From contig NZ_FCNY02000007.1 in NCBI RefSeq assembly GCF_001544575.2, forward strand, positions 1 through 64,000: 64,000 nt of DNA, in the 5' to 3' direction. Under the pieces are notes generated by a model. The model did not search any database and was not told the DNA's origin. It saw only the letters and a list, made by a program, of their open reading frames with translations. A program made the position numbers and the translations under genes. This DNA comes from Caballeronia cordobensis (GTDB taxonomy: Bacteria; Pseudomonadota; Gammaproteobacteria; Burkholderiales; Burkholderiaceae). Shown one piece after another: positions 36,958-46,819 of this stretch (position 1 is the first letter of the stretch; each line of letters starts with the position of its first letter).

Positions 36958-38358
36958 ATGAACGTACCAGCCAGTCCGGACAGCACGCCGCCCGAGAAAG
37001 TCACCATGTACGACGAGTTCAATCTTGAAGTGCCGGAGGATGCGTTCCCGCGTCACGGCATCTCGGGGCGCGCGGCGAGCGCACTCGTCTGGAGCGACGA
37101 GTGGACCGACACCAATCCGATGCTGAACATGTCGTCGTTCGTCACGACCTTCGCCGAGCCCGAGGCGGTCGAGACGGCGCGGCGCAACATGTACAAGAAC
37201 TACATCGACCACGACATGTACCCGCAGCTCTTCGCGATGGAAATGCGCATGATCCGCTGGCTGCACGAGCTGTGGAACGGGCCGAAGGAGGCCGAGCCTT
37301 ATGGCGCCGCGACCATCGGCTCATCGGAGGCGTGCATGCTCGCGGGGCTTGCGCACAAGTGGAGCTGGCGGCAGGCGCGCGAGAAGGCCGGCCGTGACAC
37401 GTCGCGGCCGAACATGGTCACGGGCGGCAACGTGCAGATCGTCTGGAAGAAATTCCTGCGCTACTTCGATGTCGAGCCGCGCATCGTGCCGCTCAAGCCG
37501 GGCAACTATCGGCTGACGGCGGAGCAACTGGACCAGTATGTCGACGAGAACACCATCGCCGTGGTGGCGATTGCAGGCCAGACCTTCACCGGCGAGGACG
37601 ACGATATTCAGGAGATACACGACTGGCTCGATGCGTACGAGAAGAAAACGGGCATCTCGATTCCGATGCATATCGATGGTGCGTCGGGCGGCTTCGTCAA
37701 TCCCTTTCTCTATCCCGACTACAAGTGGGATTTCCGTCTGCCGCGCGTGCAGTCGATCAACGCGTCGGGGCACAAGTTCGGTCTGACGCCGCCGGGCCTC
37801 GGCTGGGTGGTGTTTCGCGAGCGCAGGATCTTCAACGAGGATCTGATCTTCTACGTGAACTATCTGGGCGGCGAGATGCCCACCGCGACGCTCAACTTCA
37901 GCCGCAACGCTGCGCCTATCGCCGTGCAGTATTACCAGTTCCTGCGTCTCGGCTTCGACGGCTACAAGCGGATCATGACGCACACGCTCGCCAACGCCGT
38001 CAGGCTGCGCGACGAACTGGTCAAGAGCGGTTACTTCACCATCATGAACGAGACACAGCGCATTCCGGTGGTGGCCGTGACACTCGATCCGAAGGTGAAG
38101 AAGTTCAACGAGTTCGACGTGTCGAACAAGGTGCGCGAGAAAGGCTGGGTGCTCTCGGCCTATTCGATGCCGCCCGACGCCGAGGAAGTGCGCAGCCTGC
38201 GCGTGGTGGTGCGCCCGCACATCAATCACAACGTCGCGATGAACCTGGCGCGCGATATCGTCGGGGCTTGCGACTATCTCGATGCGCACGGCGGAACGGC
38301 TACGCCGCCAACGTTGCACAAGCACGCGACGGAGAAGACGACGCCTGCGAAATGTTAG
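36958..38358 (+). CDS. gadB: Glutamate decarboxylase
   Basis: 466 residues, the same length as E. coli GadA/GadB. The PLP lysine is Lys273 in SINASGHKFGL, with Asp240 in HIDGASGG. It converts glutamate to GABA with consumption of a proton. The C-terminus contains HKHAT, which may act like the C-terminal histidine segment that closes the active site of E. coli GadB at neutral pH. It lies 36 nt after asdA; the usual GadC antiporter gene is absent, so one AspT paralogue may export GABA. Confidence 0.93.
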   Translation: MNVPASPDSTPPEKVTMYDEFNLEVPEDAFPRHGISGRAASALVWSDEWTDTNPMLNMSSFVTTFAEPEAVETARRNMYKNYIDHDMYPQLFAMEMRMIRWLHELWNGPKEAEPYGAATIGSSEACMLAGLAHKWSWRQAREKAGRDTSRPNMVTGGNVQIVWKKFLRYFDVEPRIVPLKPGNYRLTAEQLDQYVDENTIAVVAIAGQTFTGEDDDIQEIHDWLDAYEKKTGISIPMHIDGASGGFVNPFLYPDYKWDFRLPRVQSINASGHKFGLTPPGLGWVVFRERRIFNEDLIFYVNYLGGEMPTATLNFSRNAAPIAVQYYQFLRLGFDGYKRIMTHTLANAVRLRDELVKSGYFTIMNETQRIPVVAVTLDPKVKKFNEFDVSNKVREKGWVLSAYSMPPDAEEVRSLRVVVRPHINHNVAMNLARDIVGACDYLDAHGGTATPPTLHKHATEKTTPAKC

Positions 38359-38364
38359 GTTGCA

Positions 38365-39024
38365 TCAGTCGTTCGACAAGCTCGGCGAGCCGCCGGGGCC
38401 ATACGGATCGGGATTGCCGAAACGCGGCAGGGAACCGTTGGCTCTCGCCTTGCGCAGTTCGTCCTGAACTTCCTTGCGGGTCTTGGGGCGCGGCGTGATA
38501 TCCACGACGGGTGGAACGCTGTCCGCATCGATGTTCACAGCCGATGTGCGCGCGCTCGGAACCTCGGGCGTCATCGTCTCGATCGAATGCGGCTCGCTGT
38601 GCGGTATCTCGGGCGTTGCAGCGGGAAGCGTGGCTGCCGCGTGCTTCGGGGCTGTCTTGGTCTCATCGACGAGCCGCGGAGGCTTTTTCGCGGGAGGATG
38701 CGCGATTGTGCTGCGCGGACGCATGACGACAGGCGCCGTCGATTGCGGAGTAGGGATATCGATTGGCGTGTCGGATGGCGTATCGATCGGTTCGGCCGGC
38801 GCTGCGCGTTCCGCTTGCGTCGCCTGCTCGCGCACCGTTCCCAGCGACACCGCCCCGCGTTGCCGCGACGGCCAGATCCGTTCGCCATCGAGGTACGTGC
38901 TGTGTCCGATCCACAGACAGGCGACGAAGATCGACACGGCGGCACCGAGACCGGCCACGATAGGCCGATCGGAAAACCTGAACGCAGGCGCGCGTTGCTT
39001 GCGATAGCTGCGCCGGGTGTTCAT
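38365..39024 (-). CDS. Membrane-anchored proline-rich protein with DUF4148-like tail
   Basis: 219 residues: a basic N-terminus, one membrane helix (about residues 23-42, LGAAVSIFVACLWIG), a long Pro/Thr/Ala-rich periplasmic linker, and a C-terminal segment KTRKEVQDELRKARANG that resembles the start of DUF4148 proteins of Burkholderia. Start at 39024 chosen for its AGAGG site; an ATG at 39057 is possible. Ends 6 nt from the convergent gadB. Function unknown, probably envelope-associated. Confidence 0.6.
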   Translation of the reverse strand: MNTRRSYRKQRAPAFRFSDRPIVAGLGAAVSIFVACLWIGHSTYLDGERIWPSRQRGAVSLGTVREQATQAERAAPAEPIDTPSDTPIDIPTPQSTAPVVMRPRSTIAHPPAKKPPRLVDETKTAPKHAAATLPAATPEIPHSEPHSIETMTPEVPSARTSAVNIDADSVPPVVDITPRPKTRKEVQDELRKARANGSLPRFGNPDPYGPGGSPSLSND

Positions 39025-39376
39025 TAGCGCGGCCTCTTTGAACAGAAAATTGCGCATCGATAGAAGTCCGGGAGAAAAGAAAAGAGCGGGCGCGCAGCGT
39101 ATCGAATTCGTTGCCGCTGCGGACCCGCCGATGCACGTCACGGATGCGTTTCTTATGACAACACGCACGAAGCTCGAGTCATTGGCAACACGCGCTCGCG
39201 AGACCGGCGACCCCGCGCCGATCATCGCGATACGCTGTTCTTCGCTTCGTTTTTCGATGGATGGCCTCCTCGCGCCCAGGTCTCCTCGCGGCACGTGACC
39301 ATTTTTTCGATATATACGAGCGCGACGCACACGCGGATGCGCGCGGCCTCATAAAAAAAGCGGCTTCGAGGAATCG
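39025..39376. other. Intergenic region, 352 bp
   Basis: No gene seen. On the minus strand the anti-sigma coding region is followed by CGAAGCCGC and seven T residues (39353-39359) but no clear stem, so termination is doubtful. A TATATA element at 39312-39318 could be part of the promoter for the proline-rich protein gene. Confidence 0.35.
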
Positions 39377-40111
39377 TCAGGTGGAATGCAACTGACCCGT
39401 TGCGAGAACGGCCCCGGTCGGCGCGCCGGTCGGCGATCCGCCCGGCGGCTCATCCGATACCGCGAGCACGCCCTGCGTATTCATCTGCGCGATGAGTTCG
39501 GGCGGCAGCGTGATGGTCACGGGCTGATCGGACGGGAACACGCCGAGCGCGATGGGCTTGGCGTTCGGCGGGATGAGCCACAGCTCCGTCGCACGATTCG
39601 GCGGCAGGTTCACGCGCGCCGTAGGCGTGACGACCATGCGCCCGCGCCGCACATCGACGGTTGCGGTCCAGTGCACCAGACCGTCCTTGCGCGCAATCGA
39701 TGCGACGATGTAGTCGCCTGGAACGGCCGCCGTCGTCGGCGCTGGCGGTGTGGACTGCATCCGGACGAGGTTCACGCCGAGCAGCACGAGTGCGGCGACG
39801 CTCGCGCCGGCCGCGAGCCAGCGCCAGAGACGCAGGCTGTCCTGCCAGCGCGTGCGCGCGGGCGGGCGCACGGGCGGCGTCGCGAAGCCGAGATCCGCGC
39901 GGATGCGCGTCCACACGCGCTCGGGCGGTTCCATCGCGCGAATGTCGTCCGCGAGCGGCGCAAGCCGGTTTTGCCACGCATCGAGCGTGCGCTGCAAGCC
40001 GGGATCGCGCGACACGTCCGCTTCGAGCGTCGCGCGCGCCTCGGCATCCAGCACGCCGAGCGCATATTCGGCGCAGCGCAGATCGTCGTCGTCGGCGGCG
40101 GGCGTGTTCAT
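39377..40111 (-). CDS. Anti-sigma factor, RskA family
   Basis: 244 residues. The N-terminal cytoplasmic part (CAEYALGVLDAEAR) is the anti-sigma helix bundle, one membrane helix lies near residues 98-117 (LAAGASVAALVLLGVN), and the C-terminal RskA domain is periplasmic. Its start overlaps the sigma gene stop by ATGA, so both are made together. It should hold the sigma factor inactive until an envelope signal triggers its degradation. Confidence 0.88.
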   Translation of the reverse strand: MNTPAADDDDLRCAEYALGVLDAEARATLEADVSRDPGLQRTLDAWQNRLAPLADDIRAMEPPERVWTRIRADLGFATPPVRPPARTRWQDSLRLWRWLAAGASVAALVLLGVNLVRMQSTPPAPTTAAVPGDYIVASIARKDGLVHWTATVDVRRGRMVVTPTARVNLPPNRATELWLIPPNAKPIALGVFPSDQPVTITLPPELIAQMNTQGVLAVSDEPPGGSPTGAPTGAVLATGQLHST

Positions 40112-40698
40112 TCTTCCAGGCAGGTTTTGAGTTGCATCAGGCTGCGGCGAATCCAGCTTTTCATCGTGCCGAGCGGCACGGCAAGCCGTTGCGCCAGTTC
40201 GCCGTAAGTCGCGCCGGTGAAGAACGCCTCGCGCACCACGCGCTTGTGTTGCGGCTCGAGCCGGTCGAGACACTGTTCGAGCCGCCGCCTTTCCTCATTC
40301 GATTCGGCGGCGACGGCGGGCGTGGGCGATTCGTCGGTTATGTCGGGCGCGGCTTTCTCGCCGAGCAGTTCGTCGCGCTGCTGCCGCATGCGGTCGATCG
40401 TGCGATTGCGCGCGAGTGTGGTGAGCCACGTGATGGCGCTGCCGCGGGCCGGATCGAACGTGTCCGCGCGACGCCATGTGGTGACGAAGACTTCCTGCAG
40501 CAGGTCTTCGGCTTCGCCGCGATCGTGGATCATGCGTACGATGACGCCGAAAACGCGCGGCGACGTCGCGCGATACAGTTCGGCGAATGCATGCTCGTCG
40601 CCGTTCGCGACGTTCGCGAGCATCTGATTCGCGCGCTCGCGTCGCAGACGATCGGCGTCGTCGAAGTGTCCGATACTGCCTGAGGAATCGTCCTTCAT
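40108..40698 (-). CDS. ECF sigma factor (RpoE/SigK type)
   Basis: 196 residues with region 2 (FAELYRATSPRVFGVIVRM and EAEDLLQEVFVTTWR) and region 4 (ATYGELAQRLAVPLGTMKSWIRR). No extra C-terminal domain. Start set at ATG 40698, the only ATG giving the normal ECF N-terminus, although its ribosome-binding site is weak. Upstream (minus strand) there is a TATATT element but I could not define an ECF-type promoter. Paired with the RskA anti-sigma factor. Confidence 0.9.
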   Translation of the reverse strand: MKDDSSGSIGHFDDADRLRRERANQMLANVANGDEHAFAELYRATSPRVFGVIVRMIHDRGEAEDLLQEVFVTTWRRADTFDPARGSAITWLTTLARNRTIDRMRQQRDELLGEKAAPDITDESPTPAVAAESNEERRRLEQCLDRLEPQHKRVVREAFFTGATYGELAQRLAVPLGTMKSWIRRSLMQLKTCLEE

Positions 40699-40822
40699 GG
40701 AAGGAATGAGCCGGCGTGCGCTTTGGACTGGGTATGTCGCGCAATATAGCATTGCGTTTCGTGGCTCGGCGGCGCTTTTTGGGTCATCTTTGCGTGGGCC
40801 ACGTTCGCTGCACAGCGCGGCT

Positions 40823-41779
40823 TCAGTTGTCAGTGACAGGTTCCCGGCGGGCGCTCCTGCGCAGGACATCGGCGGGCACACCAAACGTTCGGACGAACGC
40901 GCGGCGCATCCGTTCCCGGTCCGCAAAGCCCGTTTCCTGCGCCACCACGTTAATGGTGTGGCGGCCTTGCTCGATCATGAACCGGGCTGCTTCCAGACGA
41001 AGCTGTTCCACCGCTTTGGCCGGCGACTGGCCTGTCTCGGCAACGAAGGCACGGCTGAACTGACGAGGACTGAGGCTCGCTACATCGGCAAGCTCCTCGA
41101 TGGTGAGGGGATTGCGCAGGTTGCGGCGAATGTGCGTGAGGACCAGTTCGATGCGGTCGGACTTGGGCGTCATATCGAGCAGCGCGGAGTGTTGCATCTG
41201 CCCACCGAGACGACGCTGATTCATGACAAGCAGCCGCGCGACCATCTTCGCGACGTCGGCGCCGAGGTCGTTGTCGAGCAATGCCAGCGCAAGGTCGATA
41301 CCGGCCGTCATTCCAGCCGACGTCCAGATCGGACCGTCGTTGACGAAGATGCGGTCTTCCTGCGTGATGACGTTCGGGAACCGCGCCCTGAATTCCGCCG
41401 CATGCGCCCAATGCATCGTCGCACGCCTGCCCTCCAGCAGCCCGGCCTCGGCCAGCACGAATGCGCCGCTGCATATCGACGTCATGCGTCTCGATGTCAT
41501 GGCTGCCTCTTTCACGAAAGCCAGCACGGCGGAGTCGGGAGCCGGGATCTTCATTTCCGTGATCGAGCCGACGATGACCGTGTCGAATGCGGTATCGCCG
41601 AATGCCTCTGTCTCCAGCTTCATGCCGCTCGAAGACTCGACAGGACCACCGTGTTCGGACAACAGATGGACGTCGTAGCTCTGGCCTCCACGAGGCATCT
41701 TTGCAAGCTCGAACACCGTCAGGGCCGCGAGGCTCATCATCTGAAATCTTCTCGGCACTATGAAGCCAATCCGGTGCAT
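40823..41779 (-). CDS. GlxA-family AraC-type regulator
   Basis: 318 residues: an N-terminal DJ-1/PfpI-like domain with the nucleophile-elbow motif SICSGAFVLAEAG, and a C-terminal AraC double helix-turn-helix (about 225-310, with LTIEELADVASLSPRQFSRAF). Divergent from the nitrilase gene, with 127 bp between their starts, so it probably activates the nitrilase-carbonic anhydrase pair in response to a nitrogen-containing metabolite. Confidence 0.87.
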   Translation of the reverse strand: MHRIGFIVPRRFQMMSLAALTVFELAKMPRGGQSYDVHLLSEHGGPVESSSGMKLETEAFGDTAFDTVIVGSITEMKIPAPDSAVLAFVKEAAMTSRRMTSICSGAFVLAEAGLLEGRRATMHWAHAAEFRARFPNVITQEDRIFVNDGPIWTSAGMTAGIDLALALLDNDLGADVAKMVARLLVMNQRRLGGQMQHSALLDMTPKSDRIELVLTHIRRNLRNPLTIEELADVASLSPRQFSRAFVAETGQSPAKAVEQLRLEAARFMIEQGRHTINVVAQETGFADRERMRRAFVRTFGVPADVLRRSARREPVTDN

Positions 41780-41906
41780 ATCTGATCCTGCGGTCGAGCG
41801 ATGGATGTCATGAAAAGTGGCAACAACGACATGGATCGTAATGGCTCGCGACGTTAAGGTACAAGCACTTCTCTCACCGCTTCGTAGCAACGAAAGGAAC
41901 ACCATC

Positions 41907-42893
41907 ATGTCGAAAATCATCCGGGCCGCAGCCGTTCAGATCGCGCCGGTTCTCTATAGCCGGGAAGGCACTGTAGATAAGGTCGTCAGAAAAATTCTGG
42001 AACTCGGCAAGCAGGGCGTCCAGTTCGCGACGTTCCCCGAGACTGTCGTTCCCTATTATCCGTACTTCTCGTTTATCGAATCGCCATTTGCGATGGGCGC
42101 CGAGCATTACAAGCTGCTCGAGCAGGCGGTGGTCGTGCCGTCGGACACGACGCGTGCAATCGGCGAAGCGGCGCGCCAGGCTTCGATGGTGGTGTCGATC
42201 GGCGTCAATGAACGCGACGGCGGAACGCTGTACAACACGCAACTGCTATTCGATGCCGATGGCACGCTAGTGCAACGGCGCCGGAAGCTCTCGCCGACTT
42301 ATCACGAGCGAATGGTCTGGGGAATGGGCGACGGCTCCGGCCTGCGTGCGATCGATACCGCCGTGGGACGGGTCGGCCAACTGGCCTGCTGGGAGCACTA
42401 CAACCCGCTCGCGCGTTACGCGCTGATGGCCGATGGCGAGGAAATCCATTCGGCCATGTACCCGGGTTCGTTCGCCGGGGATCGCTTCTCCGAGCAGATC
42501 TCCGTGAACATCCGCCAGCACGCGCTGGAGGCGGGCGCCTTCGTGGTCAACGCGACCGCCTGGCTGACTCCGGAGCAGCAACAGCAGATTCTGCAGGATA
42601 CCAACACGACCCAGATCGGCCCGATTTCCAGTGGCTGTTTCACCGCGATCGTGTCGCCGGAGGGCGAGTACATGGGTGGCGCGCCGCTGCGTGAGGGGGA
42701 GGGCGAGATCATCGCCGATCTGGACTTCTGGCAGATCGACAAGCGCAAACGCATGATGGACTCGCGTGGTCACTACAGCCGCCCCGATGTGCTCGGGCTC
42801 GTCATCGACCGCACGCCGAGGTTGCACGTCATCGAGCGGTCAGTGCGTGCGCCGAGCGAAGAGCCGGCGAGCGATCTCGAAGAACTCGCTTGA
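41907..42893 (+). CDS. Aliphatic-type nitrilase
   Basis: 328 residues with an intact Glu45-Lys127-Cys161 triad ([37 protein letters not shown]). The Cys-Trp-Glu-His signature separates true nitrilases from amidases of the superfamily. It should hydrolyse an organic nitrile to the acid and ammonia. Start at 41907 with AAAGGA 8 nt upstream; the longer open frame is not supported. It is 13 nt before the carbonic anhydrase gene. Confidence 0.92.
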   Translation: MSKIIRAAAVQIAPVLYSREGTVDKVVRKILELGKQGVQFATFPETVVPYYPYFSFIESPFAMGAEHYKLLEQAVVVPSDTTRAIGEAARQASMVVSIGVNERDGGTLYNTQLLFDADGTLVQRRRKLSPTYHERMVWGMGDGSGLRAIDTAVGRVGQLACWEHYNPLARYALMADGEEIHSAMYPGSFAGDRFSEQISVNIRQHALEAGAFVVNATAWLTPEQQQQILQDTNTTQIGPISSGCFTAIVSPEGEYMGGAPLREGEGEIIADLDFWQIDKRKRMMDSRGHYSRPDVLGLVIDRTPRLHVIERSVRAPSEEPASDLEELA

Positions 42894-42906
42894 GGGAGTA
42901 AGCAAA

Positions 42907-43449
42907 ATGGACTTCAACCATGTCATGCTGGATCGCAATGCCGACTTCGCAAACAACGCGTTCGCCCCTGAACTGAAGATGATGCCGTCGACGGGAACGG
43001 TCGTCGTCGGATGTGTCGATCCTCGCGTCGATCCCGCCAACGTGCTCGGCTTGAAGCAGGGTGAGGCCGCCGTCATTCGCAATGTCGGTGGCCGGATCAA
43101 CAAGCCGTTGCTGGAAACGCTGGCGGTGTTGAGCGTCGTGGCGAAAGCAGCGGGACGTCCCGATGGTGCGCGCAATCTCGTCCTGCTTCAGCACACGGAT
43201 TGCGGGATCATCGGCTGCCACAGGCATGCACCCGCGTTGCTCGCGAAGCATCTCGGTGTCGAGGCGGACGCGCTCGATGAACTCGCTATCACCGAACCGT
43301 ACGAAGCGGTGGCCCTCGACGTCGCAGCACTCCGGGCGAACAAGGACCTGCCCGATAACCTGATCGTGTCGGGACTGGTTTACGACGTCAAAACGGGCCT
43401 CGTCAAGACTGTCGTTCCTCCTGCGCCGTTGCGTGAGACTGCAGGCTGA
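42907..43449 (+). CDS. Beta-type carbonic anhydrase
   Basis: 180 residues with all zinc-site residues: Cys36, the Asp38-Arg40 dyad (GCVDPRVDP), His96 and Cys99 (HTDCG). It interconverts CO2 and bicarbonate. Co-transcribed with the nitrilase; the pairing is unusual and resembles the cyanate operon, where carbonic anhydrase balances bicarbonate. GAGGGAG upstream of the ATG supports the start. Confidence 0.9.
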   Translation: MDFNHVMLDRNADFANNAFAPELKMMPSTGTVVVGCVDPRVDPANVLGLKQGEAAVIRNVGGRINKPLLETLAVLSVVAKAAGRPDGARNLVLLQHTDCGIIGCHRHAPALLAKHLGVEADALDELAITEPYEAVALDVAALRANKDLPDNLIVSGLVYDVKTGLVKTVVPPAPLRETAG

Positions 43450-43558
43450 GACTGACGGGAGGAAATAGCCGGCAAGGCCCTCATGCTTGTCTAATTCAGG
43501 CCGCATAGAGTCGTGAGTGAACGAGGTCCCTGATCTCGCCCTTTCGACTCGGCACGCC

Positions 43559-44257
43559 ATGCAAAACTACTTCGACGGTCCTTTCAACAGCAAACCGCTC
43601 TCGGAACAGGTGACCAATCCAAATATCATCGTGGGACGTTACAGCTATTACGCCGGTTACTATCACGGGCACCCCTTCGATCACTGTGCTCGCTACCTGG
43701 GTCCGGATGACACGGGCGGGGACCGGCTGTTCATCGGCAGTTTCTGTTCGATCGGAAGCGGGACGACGTTCATCATGGCGGGCAATCAAGGGCACCGCAG
43801 CGACTGGATCAGCACGTTTCCGTTCTTCTACATGCAGGAAGAACAGGCTTTTGCCGGCGCGCTCGATGGATTCGAACGCGCGGGCGACACGATCGTCGGC
43901 AGCGATGTCTGGATCGGCACCGAGGCGATGATCATGCCGGGCGTGCGCATCGGTGATGGCGCGGTGATCGGGAGCCGCGCGCTCGTGACGAAGCATGTCG
44001 AACCGTACACGGTCGTTGCCGGCAGCCCGGCGAGGCCCATTCGAAAGCGATTCCCGGACAGGGAGGTCGGCATGCTGCTCGAGATGCGCTGGTGGGACTG
44101 GTCTATCGAGGAGATCGGCCAGTCGATGAAACTGTTGTGCGCGACGGATATCGAAGCGCTGTATGGGCGTTGGCGCGCGCAGCAAACCCTCACCGCCCCG
44201 CATACCGCCCCTCATACGTCGTCTCCCATCCCCCCCCCAGCGACTTGCACAACGTGA
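43559..44257 (+). CDS. CatB/XAT-type hexapeptide acetyltransferase
   Basis: 232 residues. The N-terminus ([18 protein letters not shown]), left-handed beta-helix repeats and catalytic His79 ([11 protein letters not shown]) match type B chloramphenicol/xenobiotic acetyltransferases, which are about 210 residues long. Start at ATG 43559 fits the family; a GTG at 43517 is open but no better. The last 20 or so residues (Thr/Pro-rich) run past the family C-terminus into the 3' end of the oppositely oriented efflux gene, a 68-nt overlap suggesting loss of the original stop. Whether it acts on chloramphenicol is unknown. Confidence 0.87.
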   Translation: MQNYFDGPFNSKPLSEQVTNPNIIVGRYSYYAGYYHGHPFDHCARYLGPDDTGGDRLFIGSFCSIGSGTTFIMAGNQGHRSDWISTFPFFYMQEEQAFAGALDGFERAGDTIVGSDVWIGTEAMIMPGVRIGDGAVIGSRALVTKHVEPYTVVAGSPARPIRKRFPDREVGMLLEMRWWDWSIEEIGQSMKLLCATDIEALYGRWRAQQTLTAPHTAPHTSSPIPPPATCTT

Positions 44258-45728
44258 TCAGATTCTCCGCAGCCGTCGCCTTGCTCCGTTCCAGATTGCT
44301 CTGTGCTTCGAGCAATTGCTTCTGCACGTTGAGCACGTCGAGATAGTCGAGCGCCCCGGCCTTGTAACGCTGCTCCGCGACGGCGAGCGCGCGCTGATTC
44401 AGGCTCACCACGGACGCAAGCCGTTCGCGTCGCCGCTGCTCGGCATCGTAGACGAGCAGTGCATCGTCCACTTCGCGCCAGGCTTCGAGCACGGTGCGTT
44501 TGAAGACGATCGCGGCTTCTTCCTGTTGCGCCTCGCGCAGTTGCAAGGTGCCCTTGAGCCGTCCGCCCTCGAAGATCGGAAACGTGATCGACGGCCCGAC
44601 GACGAACTGTCCCGACGCCCAGTCAGCGAGACTGGACAATTGCAGACTCTGAAACCCCGCGCTGCCGTTCAGCGAAATGCGCGGATAGAAATCCGCTTTC
44701 GCCATGCCGATCGACGCGGTCGCCGCATGCAGTTGCGCCTCGGCCTTTCTGATATCCGGACGCCGCCGCGCAAGTTCCGACGGAAAGCCGACCGGCACCT
44801 GTTTCGGCAGCGCCGGTACGTCGCGCGCGTCGGCCAGCATGTCGCGCAGCGCGCCCGGCTGCTCGCCGAGCAACACGCCGATCGCGTTCATGGTGGTATC
44901 GCGCCGCGATTCGAGCGTCGGAATCAGGCTCTCGATGGTCTCCATTTGCGCCGATGCATTGGCGACGTCGAGGTCCGTCGTGACGCCTTCGTGCACGCGA
45001 ATCTTCGTGAGCCTGACCGCATCGCGGGCGATATCGAGATTTTGCCGCGCGATATCGAGCAGCGATTGCGTATCGCGCAAGTCGATGTAGTCGCGCGCCA
45101 GTTCCGCGCGGGCCGACAGCAGAATGGCATTGCGGTCCTCGTACGAAGCGTCCGACAACGCGCCCGCAGCCTCGACGCCGCGCCGCACGCGGCCCCAGAT
45201 GTCGAGTTCCCACGATGCGTCGAAGCCCGCCTGATACAGGTCGTAAGCGGGCGACCCCTTGGACCCCGGCATGCCCGATACCCCGAGCGGCGCGCTGCCC
45301 GAGGCCGATTGCGGCTGGCTCGACGCGGGCGTGACGCCGAGCAGCGACAGCACGCCGTTCTCACTGCCGCGCTCGCGGTTGTAGGACGCCGCGGCACCGA
45401 GCGTCGGCAGCCCGGCCGCACCCGCGACGCGCTGTTCGGCCCGGCTTTGCCGCAAGCGCGCGGACGCCGCGGCCACGTCGAGGTTGGCATCGGCGAGGCG
45501 CTTTTGCAGCGCGTTCAGCACGGGGTCGTCGAAAAGCGTCCACCAGTCGGGATCGAATTCGGCCTGCACGGGCTTGCTCTCCGCCTGCGCGTTGTGCGTG
45601 CGTTCGAGCACGTCGGGCGTGGCGCTCTTCGGCGGGACGAAGTCGGGGCCGACCGTGCATCCGGCCATCACGAAGCACGCGAGGAGCGTGAGCGCCAGGG
45701 TGCGCAGCGGCATGTCGTTCGGGTTCAT
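44190..45728 (-). CDS. NodT-family outer-membrane efflux lipoprotein
   Basis: 512 residues with a lipobox signal (CFVMAGC) and two OEP repeats. Start overlaps the adaptor stop (ATGA). Last gene of the EmrAB-type operon; it should supply the outer-membrane channel. Its 3' end overlaps the convergent acetyltransferase gene. Confidence 0.92.
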   Translation of the reverse strand: MNPNDMPLRTLALTLLACFVMAGCTVGPDFVPPKSATPDVLERTHNAQAESKPVQAEFDPDWWTLFDDPVLNALQKRLADANLDVAAASARLRQSRAEQRVAGAAGLPTLGAAASYNRERGSENGVLSLLGVTPASSQPQSASGSAPLGVSGMPGSKGSPAYDLYQAGFDASWELDIWGRVRRGVEAAGALSDASYEDRNAILLSARAELARDYIDLRDTQSLLDIARQNLDIARDAVRLTKIRVHEGVTTDLDVANASAQMETIESLIPTLESRRDTTMNAIGVLLGEQPGALRDMLADARDVPALPKQVPVGFPSELARRRPDIRKAEAQLHAATASIGMAKADFYPRISLNGSAGFQSLQLSSLADWASGQFVVGPSITFPIFEGGRLKGTLQLREAQQEEAAIVFKRTVLEAWREVDDALLVYDAEQRRRERLASVVSLNQRALAVAEQRYKAGALDYLDVLNVQKQLLEAQSNLERSKATAAENLITLCKSLGGGWETTYEGRYAGR

Positions 45729-46807
45729 TTTGCGTCACCTCCCTGGGCAAGCGTGTCGCGCTGGCCGCCGACAGCCACTTCCGCTTCCACCGACAATCCC
45801 ACGCTCAACGCGGCGGCGGCCTCCTGCGGGCGATCGATCGTGATCCTGACCGGCACGCGCTGCACGACCTTGGTGAAGTTGCCGGTCGCGTTGTCGGGCG
45901 CGATGGGCGCGAAGCTCACGCCGGTCGCGGGGGCGAGACTGTCCACATGTCCCGTGATGACCACGCCCGGAAAGCTCTCCACCTTGATGCGCACGCTTTC
46001 GCCGGGCCGCATCCGCGCGATCTGGTTCTCCTGGAAATTGGCGACGACATAGGCGTCGCGCAGCGGCACGATGGCGAGCACCGGCGCGCCGGGCGTGACG
46101 AACGCGCCGACGCGCGCCGAGCGCCGCCCGACCTTGCCATCGACGGGCGCACGGATCTCCGTGTACGACAGATTCAGCTTCGCCTGCTCGAGCGCCGCCT
46201 CGGCACGCGCGAGCGCGCCGGCCGCCTTGTCGCGCTGCGAGCGCAGCACGTCGAGATTCTGCTCGGTCGTGGTGAGCGCGGCGCGGTCGCGGGCCTGCTG
46301 CGCGAGCTGTTGCGCGAGCGTGCTCGACGCGCGCTGCTGCTCCTGCGCGGTGCCCGCGCCCGCCTCCGAGAGATTCTGATAGCGCGAGGCATTCGCGCGC
46401 GCGAACTCGATCGCGGCGTCGTCGGCGCGCAGCGTGGCGCGCGCCTGATCGACCAGCGACGGATGCCGAGCGATCTCCGCCTCGAAGTTGGCGACGGCGG
46501 CGGTCGCCGCGACCACGTCCGCCTGCGCGCTCATCAACGCGGCGCGAAAGTCGCGGTCGTCGATGCGCACGAGCAGTTGCCCCGCCTTGACCGACTGATT
46601 GTCCTCGGCCATGACATCGGCAATCTGGCCGGCGACGCGTGGCGCGACGAGCGTGAAATCGGCCTGTACATAGGCGTCGTTGGTGGATTCGGTGTTCGGA
46701 TCGGACGAGAATTTGAAGCCGAGCGCGGCCGCAATCGCGAGCGCGACCACCGGCACGGCGATACGAACGATGCGGGAACCGGAGCGGGAAGGTGTGGAGG
46801 ATGACAT
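45725..46807 (-). CDS. EmrA-like efflux adaptor (HlyD family)
   Basis: 360 residues: one N-terminal membrane helix (about residues 11-29), split lipoyl domain, a long Ala/Arg/Glu-rich coiled-coil hairpin (about 85-190) and a C-terminal beta-barrel. It bridges the MFS pump and the outer-membrane channel. 12 nt after the MFS gene. Confidence 0.92.
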   Translation of the reverse strand: MSSSTPSRSGSRIVRIAVPVVALAIAAALGFKFSSDPNTESTNDAYVQADFTLVAPRVAGQIADVMAEDNQSVKAGQLLVRIDDRDFRAALMSAQADVVAATAAVANFEAEIARHPSLVDQARATLRADDAAIEFARANASRYQNLSEAGAGTAQEQQRASSTLAQQLAQQARDRAALTTTEQNLDVLRSQRDKAAGALARAEAALEQAKLNLSYTEIRAPVDGKVGRRSARVGAFVTPGAPVLAIVPLRDAYVVANFQENQIARMRPGESVRIKVESFPGVVITGHVDSLAPATGVSFAPIAPDNATGNFTKVVQRVPVRITIDRPQEAAAALSVGLSVEAEVAVGGQRDTLAQGGDAK

Positions 46808-46819
46808 GACAGGCGTCCC

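Noticed and set aside
39353..39359. Seven-T run after the anti-sigma gene as a terminator
   Set aside because: No stable GC-rich stem precedes it on the minus strand.
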